Below are positions 45,706-58,700 of a stretch of DNA of 64,000 nt, one piece after another. The stretch's first letter is position 1. Each line of letters opens with the position of its first letter. The notes below the pieces were generated by a model. That model was given only the letters and a program-made list of their open reading frames with translations. It was not told the origin of the DNA and searched no databases. Source of the DNA: Schistocephalus solidus (taxonomy: Eukaryota > Platyhelminthes > Cestoda > Diphyllobothriidea > Diphyllobothriidae); NCBI GenBank assembly GCA_017591395.1, contig WEDG01002559.1:227476-291475 (forward strand). Reading direction: 5' to 3'. The translations under genes and the position numbers were made by a program.

Positions 45706-46200
45706 AGTTCCCATTGATACAAGGCTGTTCAGGTTTGCTAGATGAACTCAGTGTCTAGATGAATTATGTAATCATTGAAAAGTGTTAACGGCCTCCTTCT
45801 CAGTGATGCTTCTCGATAGTGATTGTTGGCTGCTTTACGACGCATTTGTGGAATCAAGACTAGAGATAAAAGAAAAAAGTCCGTCTTCGGCCACTGCTCG
45901 TGTGAAATGAGGAACATTAACGACTACGGCAATAGCTTGTTTAAGCTTTTCCATGCAAAAACCAACCGAAACAACTCCAGTTTATAAATTTGAATTCTAC
46001 GCTTTTCAGTCTAGCAAGGCTTGACTATCCAGGGGAGATCTACCTGATACCTCTTACCAGTGAGCTGTTGAGCGGAGAAGTTGAGAGCACCAAGGATTGT
46101 TTAACGGGATGTTAGTTGAATGTTTTTCTCGCCAGAAATTTCATCCCTTTTTTACAGAAGACAATACAACTTGTCACTTCGTTTGCTTATAAGTGAAGAA

Positions 46201-46201
<1 letters not shown>

Positions 46202-46231
<30 letters not shown>

Positions 46232-46243
46232 AAGAAGAAGAAG
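46202..46243. repeat. (GAA)n microsatellite
   Basis: About 42 bp of perfect AAG triplets. Confidence 0.95.
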
Positions 46244-46389
46244 GTTTTTCGTTCACCGGAATCATGGCTTACTCATCTGAGAGTTCGAAAGGTCAGACGA
46301 ATAAAGCCTTGATTCCAGTGAACGAACAACCTTATTCTTCTTCACTTATACACACACCTGGAATGCGGACATTCGCCTACAGTTCGTTT

Positions 46390-47190
46390 GCATTCCGGCC
46401 GTTTGACCGTCGATTACGACGATGTCCACCGTATGCTCTACGGAAGGGTGGTTCAGGGACGGCGACTTGCGCGTGATTTAGTTTAAAGTGATAGTTGAAT
46501 TGCGCTGCATCTACCGCACTCTCGTCCTCTCCCACTTGAGCCCGGTGTCATGACAGAGTCAAGAAGACCGGAGTTGGGAGAGGGCGCAGTTGGCTGGGCG
46601 TACCACCACATCCAGCTCAGATCCCACAGAGCGGGAGTGTATAAAGGCCACATTAAGAAGGAGCCATTGCAGCTTGACTCTCAGTCCGCCAGTCAGCCAC
46701 TCCACAAAAAACACACATTGGGCTGACCACGTGGTCTGAGTTATCCCGTCAGTTCTCAACCTTCCAAGCCACGGCTTTTAGCGCACCGTGATAGTTTCGA
46801 GCGCTTCAGATTGTTTATAGTGAGGAAAATGCGCTGAGCCGTCGACCTCACTCTCTTCCCCACCCCCATAATCAGACCACCGTTCGAGCCATTGAGTTGT
46901 CTGATGTGGGGGTGGGCGCATTAGCTGACAGGTCGGCGTACCCGTCTTCGCACGCCACAGCACGACCTGGCCCCCATAACGCACACACCAGGATTCACTA
47001 AATCAGGGGATATGGAGGAGCCATCGCCGGCTGACTCTCAGTCCACTGGTAAGCCACTCAACACACACAGCACATACACTGGGCCGACGGCGATATACTA
47101 CCCACACCGTACGGTCACGCATGGTCATTAAGGAAAAATAAGAGTCAGATAGGCAGGTAGTAGCGGGAAAATTTCGTCTCGCTTGCACAT
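46390..47190 (-). repeat. GC-rich repeat modules b and a, minus
   Basis: Module b (46390-46600: CGTCGATTACGACGATGTCC, GTCAAGAAGACCGGAGTTGG) and module a (46620-47190: AAGAAGGAGCCATTGCAGCT, GACTCTCAGTCCGCCAGTCA, GCACACCACGG-like blocks), in reverse orientation. Read on the minus strand the order is a then b, as at 13040 and 51470. The GACTCTCAGTCC.. block occurs twice (46676 and 47034), so part of module a is duplicated. Confidence 0.65.
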
Positions 47191-47361
47191 AGCAATAGTA
47201 ATATCAAACAGGAGTCATGTAGTAGTTTAAAAACCAGGATAAGGATAATTTGTATGCCTCCCCAAACAGGACCCAGGAAAAGAAACTTCCCGCACAAGCA
47301 ATAAAGATGTCCCTGCGCATAATTCCAAGAAGACTCAATAGTAAATAGCCAATATTCCAAC

Positions 47362-47440
47362 CCTAGCTCTATGCCCTTGACCCTAACTATAACTCTAAAC
47401 TTAACCCTAAACTTAAGACCAACCTTAATTTGAAAGGTCT
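47362..47440 (-). repeat. Degenerate telomere-like stretch
   Basis: TAGCTCTATGCCCTTGACCC and TAACTATAACTCTAAACTTA with AACCCTAAACTTAA: irregular CCTAA-type words, complementary to the tract at 24130-24340. Confidence 0.4.
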
Positions 47441-47595
47441 TTGGCGCCACGCTACCTATACAGTGGGCGGTTCCTTTTTCACAATTCAATGCCTACCATT
47501 GATAAGTCAACACACACGACTAACACTAAGGTAAAGAATAGAACAATTCTTACAACCTATGTAACTGTTTCGGTTGATGCCAAAAAATAGAGATA

Positions 47596-50500
47596 AATCT
47601 ACTGTCACTGCTGTTACTGCTTTTAATACTACTTCTACTACTTCAGCTACTACGACTTCTAATTCTTCTACTATACTACGGCTACCACTGCAACTACTTC
47701 TAAATCTACTACTATTACTGCTTCTACTGCTACTACTATTAATATTGCTACTTCTAATACTACTGCTAATACTACTACTTCTTCTAATACTTCTTCTACT
47801 ATTAATTCTACTACTATATCTACTACTAATACTTGTACTTCCACTTCTACTACTACAACGCTACTAAAACTACTACTTATACATCAACTACTAATACCAC
47901 CTTTACTTCTTCTACTACTACTACTACTGCTACTACTAATACTACAACTAATACTATTAATTCTACTACCAATACTACTACTACAACTTCTACTACTACT
48001 ATTACTATTTTATATCAATTATCATACTACTGTTTTCTACTTTACTACTACTACTCACTACTCACTACACACTACTACTACTACTACTACAACTACTACT
48101 ACTACAAGTACTACTACTTCTTCTACTATTACTACTATTACTACTTCTACTGCTACTTCATACCCTACTATTCATATTGCTTCTTCTAATACTACTGCTA
48201 ATACTACTACTCACTACTACTCAATTACTACACCATCTGCTCTACTACCACTACCACTGCCACTAATACGACTACCACTGCTACTACTCACTGCTTCTCA
48301 CTACCACTACTACCACTACTACTACTCACTACCACTACTACCACAACTGACTCACTCTACCACCTACTACACCACTACTACCACTGCTACCACCACTTCA
48401 TACCTATATATACTCCACTACCACCACAACCATCACCACCACTCACCTCACCATCACTACTAACTACCACTCAATCTACTACTCCAACTACCCATCACCA
48501 TTACCTACCATACCACTGTCACTCGCTACTACTAGTACCACTACTCACTCACTACACTACCACTGCCACTACTCACTGCTTTCTTCACTGCTACACTCAC
48601 TTAGTAATTACTACTACCCTACTACTCCCCTACTTCCTACTCAACTACTACCTAATCTACCACTACTACTAATCACTACTTCATACCATACTCTACTTAC
48701 CACTCTATACTCACTACTACTTCACTACTACTACCACTACTATCATACTACTTTTCTACTACTATACAGTACTACTTATACTCACCACTACTACTCCACT
48801 CACTAATACAACTACTACTACTAATAACACTACTTCTACAACTACTACTTTCATCTACTTCACTACTTCTATTCTCTTTTCTACTACTTCTATCATAGTT
48901 ACATTACTACTACTACTCACTTCCTACTAATAGTACTACAATACTACTAGTATCTACTTAGTCTCTTTTTCTACTCAATCACTACTACGACTGCACTTAC
49001 TCTACTGCTACTTCTTCTACTATTAATATTACTACTTCTAATACTCTACACAATACTGCTTCTTTCTACTACTAATCATTTACATACAATCTAATTTCAT
49101 CACACTGCTTTTATCACTACTAATTCTACTACCACTGATGATATTTCCTGCTTCTCCACTACTTTCTACTCACTCACATCACTCTCTACCAGCTACTCCT
49201 ACCACTGCTTCTTCTACTCACTACTCACTACATCACTACTACTCTTCTACTCACTACTACTTTTACTAACACCCCACTGCTACTACTCACTACTTTTACT
49301 ACTACTACTACTCCACCAATACCTCTAATACTCACTACTCTCACTACTACTTCTACTCTACATACTACTTCTTCTACTACTACTATTACTAACACTTCTT
49401 CTGCTACTAATACTACTTTTGATACTACTACTGCTGCAACTGCTACAACTTCTTCTTCTACTACTACTTCTACTACTTATACTACTACTACTTTTACGTC
49501 TACTATTACTACCACTTCTACTGCTACTTCTACTACTTTTACTAATACTACTACTACAAGTACTACTACTTCTTCTAATACTGCAACTTCTTCTAATACT
49601 ACTAGTAACCAATCTCCACTCTACTCACCGCCAATCCCAATAATTTCACAAACAACCACGTACCTCACCACTACCACCACCACTCACCACTACCACCACT
49701 AATACCGCTACTTCTTCTACTTCTCCACATCCAACGCGCACCACTTACTTCTACTTCTACAAATGTTTCTACTCTTACTACCGCTTATACTTACCACTAC
49801 CACTCTTACTCTCTTCAACCGAATATTACTTATGTTACCACCAATGACGACCACTACCACTCACTACTACCACTACTGCTACTACTACTACTGTTTCTAA
49901 TTTCACTACTACTCTTCTCACTAATCACTTCTTAATTGCTACTACTAATTACACAAAACTACTGTCCTCATCCCACTCAGCACATGACTTTTCACTTGAC
50001 TTCTCCTACCAATCGCACTACCAACGCTACTCACACCACTACCGCCACTCTCTCTCTCTAATCCACCACCACAACCACCACCACCACTACCACTACCACT
50101 ACTGACACTACTACTCACAAACATCTACCACCACTCTACACAAACCATCTTCCACACTTTCACCACTTTTCTTTATGCTACATCTACTACTCTGCTACCA
50201 CCACTACTACTACTCACCACTACTTTTAATAATCTCACTTTTACTGACACTAATTTCTCATTTTCATTTACTACTCACTCACTACTACTACTACTGCTAC
50301 TCACTACTCACTTTCCTTCTACTACTTTCAAACTACTACTACTACTACTACTTACTACTACTACTTCTTCTAATACTACTACTACTACTCTAATGCTACA
50401 ACTACTTCTGCTTCTCACTCTGACTACCACTTCACTAACATTTCTATCACAATCCACTGCTTATACCTACTACTACTACTACTACTCACTATACTACTTC

Positions 50501-50935
50501 TAATTCTCACCACTCACTCAATGCTACTACTCACTCACTCTCTCACTTCTACCAATGCTACTACTCACGACTACTTCTATTGTACTCACTACTCACTACT
50601 CAATACTACTTACTTGTTACTACTCTACTACTACTGCTAATACTTATAAAACTAATACTAGTACTTCTGTTACTACTTCTACTACTACTACTACTGCTAC
50701 TTCTTCTACTACTACTTCTTCTTCTACTACTACTACTTCTACTACTATATCTACAACTAATACTTCTACTTCTTGTTCGTCTACTACTACTACTGCTACT
50801 AAAACTACTACTTTTACAACTACTACTAATACTACTTCTTCTTCTACTACTACTACTACTACTTCTACTAATACTACTTCTACTGCAAATACTTCTGTCA
50901 CTTTTACTACTACAACGTCTACTACTACTACTACA

Positions 50936-50974
<39 letters not shown>

Positions 50975-51432
50975 GCTACTCACTAATACTACTTCATCTT
51001 CTACTACTACTACTACTTTTAATTCTACTACTACTAATAATACTTCTTCTACTAATTCTACTACTAATTCTACAGCTACTACTAATTCTTCTACTACTTC
51101 TACTACAGCTACTACAACTACTACTACTACTACTTCTATACATATGCTAGCTAGTCTACCACTTCTGCCATCTACTACAACCACTAGCACTACTACCAAT
51201 ACTACTACTGTGCTACTGTTAGTACTACTACTACTCTTTAACTACTGACTTCATTCTACTCACTCGTCTCTACTGCTGCCATGCTACTACTACCACTACT
51301 ACTACTACTATACTCGCCACTACTACTCTGTTACTACTACTTCCGTTACTACTACTACTACTACTAGTACTAATACTACTACTACTACTAGTACTACTGC
51401 TCTCTACTGCTGCGCTACTACTACTACTCCGG
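47596..51432. repeat. 3.8-kb degenerate ACT/CTA trinucleotide array
   Basis: About 3840 bp dominated by ACT/CTA triplets with scattered TTCTAC, CACTCACT and AATACT variants. Local runs are pure (50936-50972), while other parts are heavily slipped. It has the composition of one expanded microsatellite that decayed in place. The Leu-, Thr- and Ser-rich frames within it have no start context, domain or stable frame and are not genes. It ends abruptly against module a at about 51433. Confidence 0.95.
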
Positions 51433-52870
51433 CCGTCCCAGCCCCCTGTGCCCTCCCCCGCCTCCGGTTTTCTGACTCTGTGGGATGGCTGGTGGCGGCG
51501 ATAGTGACGTTGTGCGGGTACGTCGTAACGAGTACCCACCCCAGATCTCGGTCAGTCCAATGCGTTGTGTTGAGTAGCTGACTGCGGTCTGAGAGCTAGG
51601 CTGCGCTGCCTTCTTCTTACCGTGACCTCTGGCTGTCACATACGTGAGGGTGTAAGCCGTCAGACCCCAGTTGTGGAACCCTGGTGTCTGTTTTGGGGGA
51701 GCCCGGTCATGTGATGCAGGAACACGCAGACAAGACCGCTCGCATGCATCCGCATAAGACAGACTGACCGGCTCCGGACGGTTGTTTGATTTAGGGTGGA
51801 GAGGAGGTCAGCGGCTCAGTGCATTTTCCTCACTATAAACAATCTGACGGCTTAAAACTATCACGGTGTGCTAAAGGCCGTGGCTTGGAAGCCGTTAAAT
51901 GACGGGATAACCTGGAACGCGTGGTCACCCCAATGTGTGCTGTGGAGTCTGACTGGCGGACTGGGAGTCAGGCTGCAATGGCTCCTTCTTAATGTGACCG
52001 TTATGGCACTCCCACTTCGTGGGATCCGAGCTAGGTAGGATGGTACGCCCACGGGCGGCTCCGGATCGCGCCAGCCACCTGCGCTCCTCTCAATCTCCGG
52101 TCTTCTTTGACTTTGTCATGACACCGGCTCAGGTAGGAGGAGAGAGTGCGGCAGATGCAGCGCAAGTCGAATATCACTTTAAACTAAATCACGCGCAAGT
52201 CACCGTCCCTGCCCCATCCTTCTCCGGAGCATACCGTGGATTATCATCGGACTACGACGGTGGAACTGTCGTATGTGCAGTGTGTGTGCCCCTTAGTGGT
52301 GTAGGGGGTACGTAGTGCAGCTAGCATCCACACAGGCGGCATTTTGCGCCCTCACCCTGCTGCATAGATGTGGTGCACGCTCCTGTAGCCGCCTCTAGCT
52401 GGCACCCAACTGCTCGCCTGTGGCTCCTGAAGCTGGTTCTTCCCAGCGGCCACTACACCCGGGCAAACGGCCACCACGACCAGCGGCTAAACCAAGTGAG
52501 GGTCTCCGGTGTTGTGTGTGTTTCCACACCCGGTACGTCTGCTCTTCTGCTCTTTCAGCTCTCCGTCCTCCTGTACTCTCCTCTTCCTGCCTTCGCCTCT
52601 CTCCCTACTGCTTCTCATGCTTCTCATATCGCGCCATCCTCCTCTCACTATGCTCGCTTTTCCTTTTATTTTTACTTCTTCCCTTTCTCTTCTCCTCCAC
52701 CCTTCCTCTCCCCATGGTCCTACATGTTCTGCTTAGGCTTGACCACGTGCAATCAATGCAGTGGGTGGCCCAGGCGAATCCACTCGACCACTCACCACTC
52801 GTCGTGACCCATGGCCGGAGTTTGCAGCCAGCTGAGATGACTACACGGCCCTGTTGGGATATCAGCACTA
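51433..52870 (+). repeat. GC-rich repeat modules a, b and c, copy 1
   Basis: Module a (51470-52020: CACTATAAACAATCTGACGG, GGCTGCAATGGCTCCTTCTT), module b (52080-52290: CACCGGCTCAGGTAGGAGGA, CAAGTCACCGTCCCTGCCCC) and module c (52300-52870: GCCGCCTCTAGCTGGCACCC, CCACACCCGGTACGTCTGCT, then pyrimidine-rich). The whole series recurs at 54060-55260. It sits directly upstream of an RTE-like endonuclease relic, so it is probably that element family's 5' region. Confidence 0.7.
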
Positions 52871-53009
52871 CTAATCTGCGCGTGAGTTAGAAAAGGTGCC
52901 CTAAACAGATGCTGGGTCTCACTGACAAGCTGCAACCAGACCGGGCTTTGGCACAGTCTGCAATTACGTGTGGTTGAAAATACTCTAGCACACATCAGCA
53001 GCAACTTCT

Positions 53010-53900
53010 CTCAGTGTCCCACTCCACCGTACCCTCTCGGGTGCTCGGACTTGATCGGGAGGAGGTTGCTCACTATAGCTGCCTGGAATGGCCCAATCCC
53101 GCGCAGACAATCCGAGGAGCACTCGACCGGAATCGGAGGATGGCGCTAGTTGCTCGGGAACTGGCGCGCTGCAAGCAGGACATTGCTGCTGTCAAGGCGG
53201 GGATCCGTTTACGCCTGAACCAAGGGCTTCAGGCTGGAGGAGATGGGTGCCGGTTACACATTCATCTGGAGTGGCTGGGCCAAAGGCAGAGCGACGCTGA
53301 CGCTGCTGTCACCTCTGCCACCCGGAAACGACTATCGTGGGATCGCCTGCCATGTTTGCCGCAGATTTATCACTGATCGCCTAATGAGCCTCCGCCACCA
53401 CCTCTTCTGAGACCTGGTTCACCACCATCATCAGCGCCACCACGATCCGCCAAATGACGAGCTCTGAGTGCGGCGAAGGGTCAAATTCCTATGAGGACCT
53501 GTCATGCGCTGCGAGGCCGACTGTGCCGATGCCCTGCATGTACGCCCTCCACCCCTGTCATTCTTCACCGCCACTGCCACCACCATAACCAGGATGCGAT
53601 CCTTTGGCTTGTCCCGATCTCCTGCCCGCACTACACCCGCAACCTCAAACTCACGCATTGGCGTGGAGCCGGTCACCTGTGAATGCATGCATCGCATGGA
53701 GGCCGGTGGCACCCGGTGCCTGAGGGCTCCGACATGCAGTCATGCCGCACTCCGCCTTCACTGCCCTCACTGCTTCCCGCACATTTAAACACGGGCATGT
53801 GGGCCTCTGGGACGCATGTGCCTCTAGCGACAACCGGCGGTGATGAAGCCACAGGGAGGCTAAGACGCATCAGCGCACACCATCTTCACTAGCCACACAG
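53010..53900 (+). pseudogene. RTE-like retroelement relic: endonuclease fused to zinc-finger tail
   Basis: Frame-shifted plus-strand remnants read AAWN near 53085, then RMALVARELARCKQDIAAVK (53139-53198), HLEWLGQRQSDADAAVTSAT (about 53264-53323), RLPCLPQ, and TSSE.GEGSNSYEDL (about 53456-53505). This is the order of the EEP (APE-like) endonuclease of flatworm RTE-type elements. From about 53540 it continues as TPSTPVILHRHCHHHNQDAI, PISCPHYTRN and RLHCPHC, remnants of the C2H2 zinc-finger tail of such elements. The reverse transcriptase expected between them is missing. One zinc-finger Cys is replaced by Tyr (CPHY). Non-functional. Confidence 0.7.
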
Positions 53901-54059
53901 ACAACGCCCTCACAATCATCATACATGTGCTGCTGCGAGTCTCGGCCCATGGAAGCCGTGGCTGGAAGAGCTGACAATCTGGACACTTTACGTCAGACCA
54001 AGCCATCGGCCCAGTGTATGTTCTTGTGTGTCGAGTGTAGCTGACCCATGGACTGAAGT

Positions 54060-55260
54060 CGATAAGCGATGGGCTCCTCCATATCCCCTGATGTTGTGAA
54101 TCCTGAGTGTGTGCAAGTCAGGCGCCAGGTCGTGCCGTAGCGCGCGACCGAACTGCCACGCCGACCTGTCAGCCAATGCGCTCACTCCCACATCAGACCA
54201 TGCTGACTGGATCGGATGGTGGGTCACGATTGTGGGGGTGAGGAGAGAGTGTAGTCGACAGGTGGCGGTGCACTTTCACTATAAAAATCGAAGCGGAAAC
54301 CATGCACGGTGTGCTAAACGACATGGCTTGGAAGGTTACCAACTGACGGGATAACTCGGACGACATGGTCAGCCCAATGTGTGTTTTGTGGATTGGAGTA
54401 GCTGATTGGTGGACTGAGAGTCGGGCTGCAATGGCTCCTTCTTAATGTGGCCTTTGGTGCACTCTCACCCAGTGATCTGAGCTAGTGTGTGGTGGTTCAC
54501 CCAGGGCTGCTCCGACTGCGCCGCCGGGCCACCGCTGCCCTCTCCAAATCTCCAGTTTTGACCTCGACTCTGGGCATGCACACCGGGCTCAGGTGGGGAG
54601 GAGGGAGAGAGTGCGGTAAGGTCATGCATGTGCGTCATCGCCTAATCCAAATCCCGATGCAAAGTCACTGTCCCTGTGCCACCCTTCCGTGGAGAGCATG
54701 CGGTGGACATCGTCGTCGGACTTCTACGGCTTTCTGAACTGGCCGTCGTGTGTGTGTGTGTGTGGTAAGAGAGGTGTATAATGGGGTATTAGCTAGGGCG
54801 GCCATTATACGATGTATTATAAGGTCCGCTCCATTTTGTCTCGCACAGGTGGGTGAATGCTCATGTGGCCGCCTCTCACTGATAACCCAGTAATGCGCCA
54901 CCTGTGTCTTCCTCGAAGCTGCCCTCTCTTCCAGTGGCCATACCTCCCGGGCCCACCGTCACGACTCAGCGGGCTACACCTAGAGTGGTCTTTGGTGTTG
55001 TGTTTGTCTCCACACCCGGTATGTCTGCTCCCTTTCCCTCCTCGATGCCACGCACCCACCCTCCTCCCTTGCCCTTCCCTCTCCCTCTCCCCTTGATTCT
55101 TACTCCATCCATCCCCTTTTTCTTCCCTTTCACCTCCTTTTCCTCCTCTATTCTGCCTCTCACTCGTCCCTCCTCACTTGTTGAAAAGTCCCACGGTGAG
55201 GGTGACATGCACCACCAGGTGCCCATGAATCAGTTGTTCTCTTCACTAACTGCAACTTGA
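54060..55260 (+). repeat. GC-rich repeat modules a, b and c, copy 2
   Basis: Parallel to 51470-52870, offset by about 2.4 kb: CACTATAAAAATCG, GGCTGCAATGGCTCCTTCTT, ACCGGGCTCAGGTGGGGAGG, AAAGTCACTGTCCCTGTGCC, GCCGCCTCTCACTG and CCACACCCGGTATGTCTGCT recur in the same order. It is followed by pyrimidine-rich sequence but no endonuclease remnant. Divergence between the copies is moderate, so the duplication or second insertion is not very recent. Confidence 0.7.
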
Positions 55261-56984
55261 CCTATGGTGGGAAGTAGCCGTCTGGGATGACTTCAGAACA
55301 TATTTGGGATTACATTGTTTTCCTCGGGTGTAGTGGGGCTAAAAGCTCCTAATTAAATGTGGGTTTCGCCAGCTGCGGCGGATCGTGGGTTTCACAGATC
55401 AATTACATTTGAAAACTTTAACACAACAACCTTCCCAATCCCCCACACCATACCCTTCTGGGGTACCCATTTGACTGCTTGAGTGAACCCACTGGACTGC
55501 GGGCGGCACTGACTTGTGTGAGTGTGTATCTCATTGCTCTAGACATCGCCAGACGCCTGCCGTCGTCGCCTTCAGTCGTCCGACAGTCGAACTGTCGTAT
55601 TTGTATTGTCGGAAATGTCAACCAACCTGTAGACTTTATTGGAGGCAGTATTGTCCTTCTGGGTGGAATTGCGAAGAACATGTGCGCATGCGGTAAATGT
55701 AGTATCCTGATTAAGGTTGGTGAGGGCAAACGGTCTTTTACTTTGCGCACCCTAGTGGTATCTGGGGCCTTTTGGGATTAGTTCTCCTCGTATCGGAGAG
55801 CGCTAGACGCCTTTGCCTGTGAAGATGTAGGTTTGAACCTTAGGTAAGGACCACAAGAAATGACTATTATATAACGAACTCGACCTGATAATCACTTCCT
55901 GCTCGTGACATACGGGTATGTCTTCTACTCTATGGAATGTGTTTGTTAAAACAGATGATGTAGTTGGTCGTAGTTGATTATTGTGCGTTTGTCTGTGATT
56001 TTGAATGTTTTCTAAATGCAATATATTTTGTAGAGTGGGCATGATTAATATTCTTTTTGATACCTGTTTGGTAGTAAATTACGTTATTTTTTGAATTTTA
56101 AGCCTTTGATTGCTGGGCAGTTTTGAGTTTTAAAAACGCGCAACAATTCCAGAATAATTGATACACCCTACCGGCCGTTACGTTAATTCCAAACGACGCC
56201 CACATATCTGAAATCACATGTTCCACCACACACCTTGAGGAAGCGACTACCTATTTCCTGCGGCAGGTCGGGATGAGGCTATCTGTGCCATTCTATACAC
56301 GGCAAAACTTGCCTTTAAAAAATCGATGAAACTCTTTAGAACCCGTAGGATAATTTCTTTGTAGTGTACAATTAAAGAAGGTGCGGCGCTTACTTCGAAA
56401 GCGCCAAAAGAAGGTTTTTGTGTATGTTTTCTAGTGTGCCTATATTCTTATTGCACCCACAAGCAATGAGAAAAAGCAAGAACTTAAGTAACCATTTGTT
56501 AGAGTTTGCTTTTTGCAGGCTGTCAGAAGCAAGGTCGTTAAAGGTGGCATTGTAACGGGACTTCGAAATATCATGGGATTACGCTGTATGCACCAGCGAA
56601 CCGTGCCTCTGAAAGTAAATCGGCGATATATTCCCTGAGCTGCTCACTGCTAATTCAAAAGGCTGCAGTGCTCAGTGGAACTCTGAGAAACCGCAATGGA
56701 GTAGCTGTCATTTTTATTGGTGCAGAGGCTGCGTAGTCAATTTGAATAAGATGATAAAACAACTTCCAATTTGATGCCGTTTTATGAGGAATTTTGGCAC
56801 GGCGAAAAATTCCAGATGTGCAGGAAGCAGGTACGTACGTGCAGTTGAAACGATATTGTCCGGAACCGTCCAAGTGAAGTGGTAACGGCTTTCTCAAATT
56901 GTCCAAGTTGGAGAACAAATAATATCGGTGGTTCCTATGCATACGGCCTCTGACTGTTGTTCTATATGAGGTACGCTTGTTAAG
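55261..56984. other. Unassigned sequence
   Basis: No gene recognised. Bases 55550-55600 hold a CGTCGTCGCCTTCAGTCGTC / GACAGTCGAACTGTCGTA block resembling the end of module b. Bases 56505-56600 resemble an arm of the inverted-end element. Confidence 0.4.
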
Positions 56985-57545
56985 CTGGTTGCCCTCATGC
57001 CGATAGAATAACGGCCAAAGCTCCTCAGATTTGAGGCTTTATTTCTTATAATTTCTACCTTCCTGAACAAAATTAAAGACTTAATCGTATGTTTTGTACT
57101 TCAAATTCTTGAATTTAACTGTCCTTTCTTCGGTTTAATGAACGAATCTAGCTGTTCAAAAATTGAAAAATGTCCAAAAGACATTTCACAATAAACTCCT
57201 ATTTTCGAATCCTATAACTACTTCCTACTCAACAAGATGCCAGCTAAGAAGATAAAATTTCTTTGGGTCAGGAGACAGAAAGCAGGCTTTGTCTCCTTTA
57301 ACACTTAATAGTAGCTCATCTCTCCCTACGTTTTCTCGTATTACCCCCATTATTCTTCCTTATAACCTTGTGACATTCAGCACTAGTTCATCCTCCTCCA
57401 CCATATTCAACTTGTAAACGCTCTCTATTCTTTTGCTTCTAGGTATAGCTTTCATTGACATAACTGGCCATTTGAAATTAGGGTCGTTAACTAGTACATC
57501 TGCATTCAAGCGAAGACTGCACATTTATAATTCAGTATAATTCAG
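56985..57545 (+). pseudogene. CR1-like element 3' end, plus strand
   Basis: Reads, across frameshifts, the C-terminal part of a CR1/Jockey-type reverse transcriptase (LPEIKLRLYRMFVLPIIEF-like, NESSxSKIENVQ-like, then RSLTSTSAFKRRLHIYNSV). It is close to the reverse complement of 59370-59910, so the two are inverted copies of the same element, this one more decayed. Confidence 0.7.
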
Positions 57546-57657
57546 TTTATATAGGGAGATAGGCAGAGCCTTTGAAAACCCCTATTTACCGATAGACGCT
57601 AGCAAAACAAGCAAATGTTACATGGCGATAGTCGTTTTAGTATATCGATAATTGCTG

Positions 57658-58700
57658 TCAACTAAATATATGTTCATCAAGTAAAAATGCATCAAGTCTT
57701 CTTTTGAACATTTCAACGCTTTCAGCCTGAACAACTGAGGCTGGCAGTTTGTTCCATTCGTCAATCACCCGTTGGGAAAAGAAGTTGGCCCACATTTCAA
57801 GTTTGGCGTGATTTCTTTTCAGTTTGTATTGGTGACCTCGAGACTTGTCATGTTTTGCCAATTCAAAAATGTTGGCCATCTGAAGAGCACAATCAACTCC
57901 TCTGACCATTTTGAAGACTAAGATCATATCCCCTCTGTATTGCCTATACGAGATAGGAGAAAGTTTAAGTCTTGCTAGACGGCCCTCATAGGATATGCAT
58001 TCAAATCCTCTGACTAGTTTCGTTGCCCTCCGTTGAACTTTCTCCAGCAGAGCGTAGTCATGTTTCGTCCAAGGGCGCCACGCCTGAACGTAATATTCCA
58101 AAACCGGCCGGATAAATGTTCCAAACACGCGCCCAAAAAGCTCTCCGTCAAAATTAACGAACGATCTCCTGATTGCGCCTTAAATACACATAGCTTTCTT
58201 TGCGATATTTGCACAGTGCGACGATGGTTTGAGAGTTGGTGTTACCAAATACCCAAGTCCTTTAGAATATTTACCTCCTGGAGTTGGTGACAACTGATGA
58301 AGTACTTGTATTCAAACCTAATCATCCTTCTGGAACTAGACCGCATTCGGATTATTTGGCATTTGTTAAGATTAAGGTTCAGCAGCCACTCATCACACCA
58401 TGTTTTCAAGCGATCTAAGTTTGTTGTAATTTCCACGCATCCTCCGGTTTTTTAATCGAGTTCCATCACTTCAAATCATCAGCAAACATTACCTTCTCGC
58501 ATGTCAGACAATCCAGGGAATCATTTACTTATATCAGAAACAAATGGGACCCAGAACGCTGCCCTGCGGAACTCCACTGTGAACGGTTTCCCAGTGAGAC
58601 TTGGCGTCTCCGATACAAACACGCTGGCGCCTGTCTGTGAGAAAGTTGGCCAAACATTTAAGTAGGTTGCCAATCACACCGATGTAGAATTTAGAATTCA
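57658..58700 (-). pseudogene. CR1/Jockey-type reverse transcriptase, 3' part, minus
   Basis: From about 58700 downward, broken frames read LLKCLANFLTDRRQRVCIGD, HSGVPQGSVLGPI (about 58581-58543), FADDLK (about 58487-58470), NLDRLKTWCDEWLLNLNLNK, and then an intact 156-residue tail (58128-57658). The tail has YYVQAWRPWTKHDYALLEKV, RRATKLVRGFECISYEGRLA and NFFSQRVIDEWNKLPASVVQ, typical of the C-terminus of non-LTR retrotransposons such as CR1. The element is 5'-truncated at about 58700, and stops lie between the PQGS and FADD boxes. It is a different subfamily from the 59-62 kb element. Confidence 0.85.

Noticed and set aside
47574..51540. Many Leu-, Thr-, Ser- or Tyr-rich open frames
   Set aside because: By-products of the ACT/CTA array, appearing in several frames and on both strands at once.
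52370..52890. Overlapping open frames of 75-156 residues
   Set aside because: They lie in repeat module c, occur in several frames, and are not conserved in the copy at 54770-55260.
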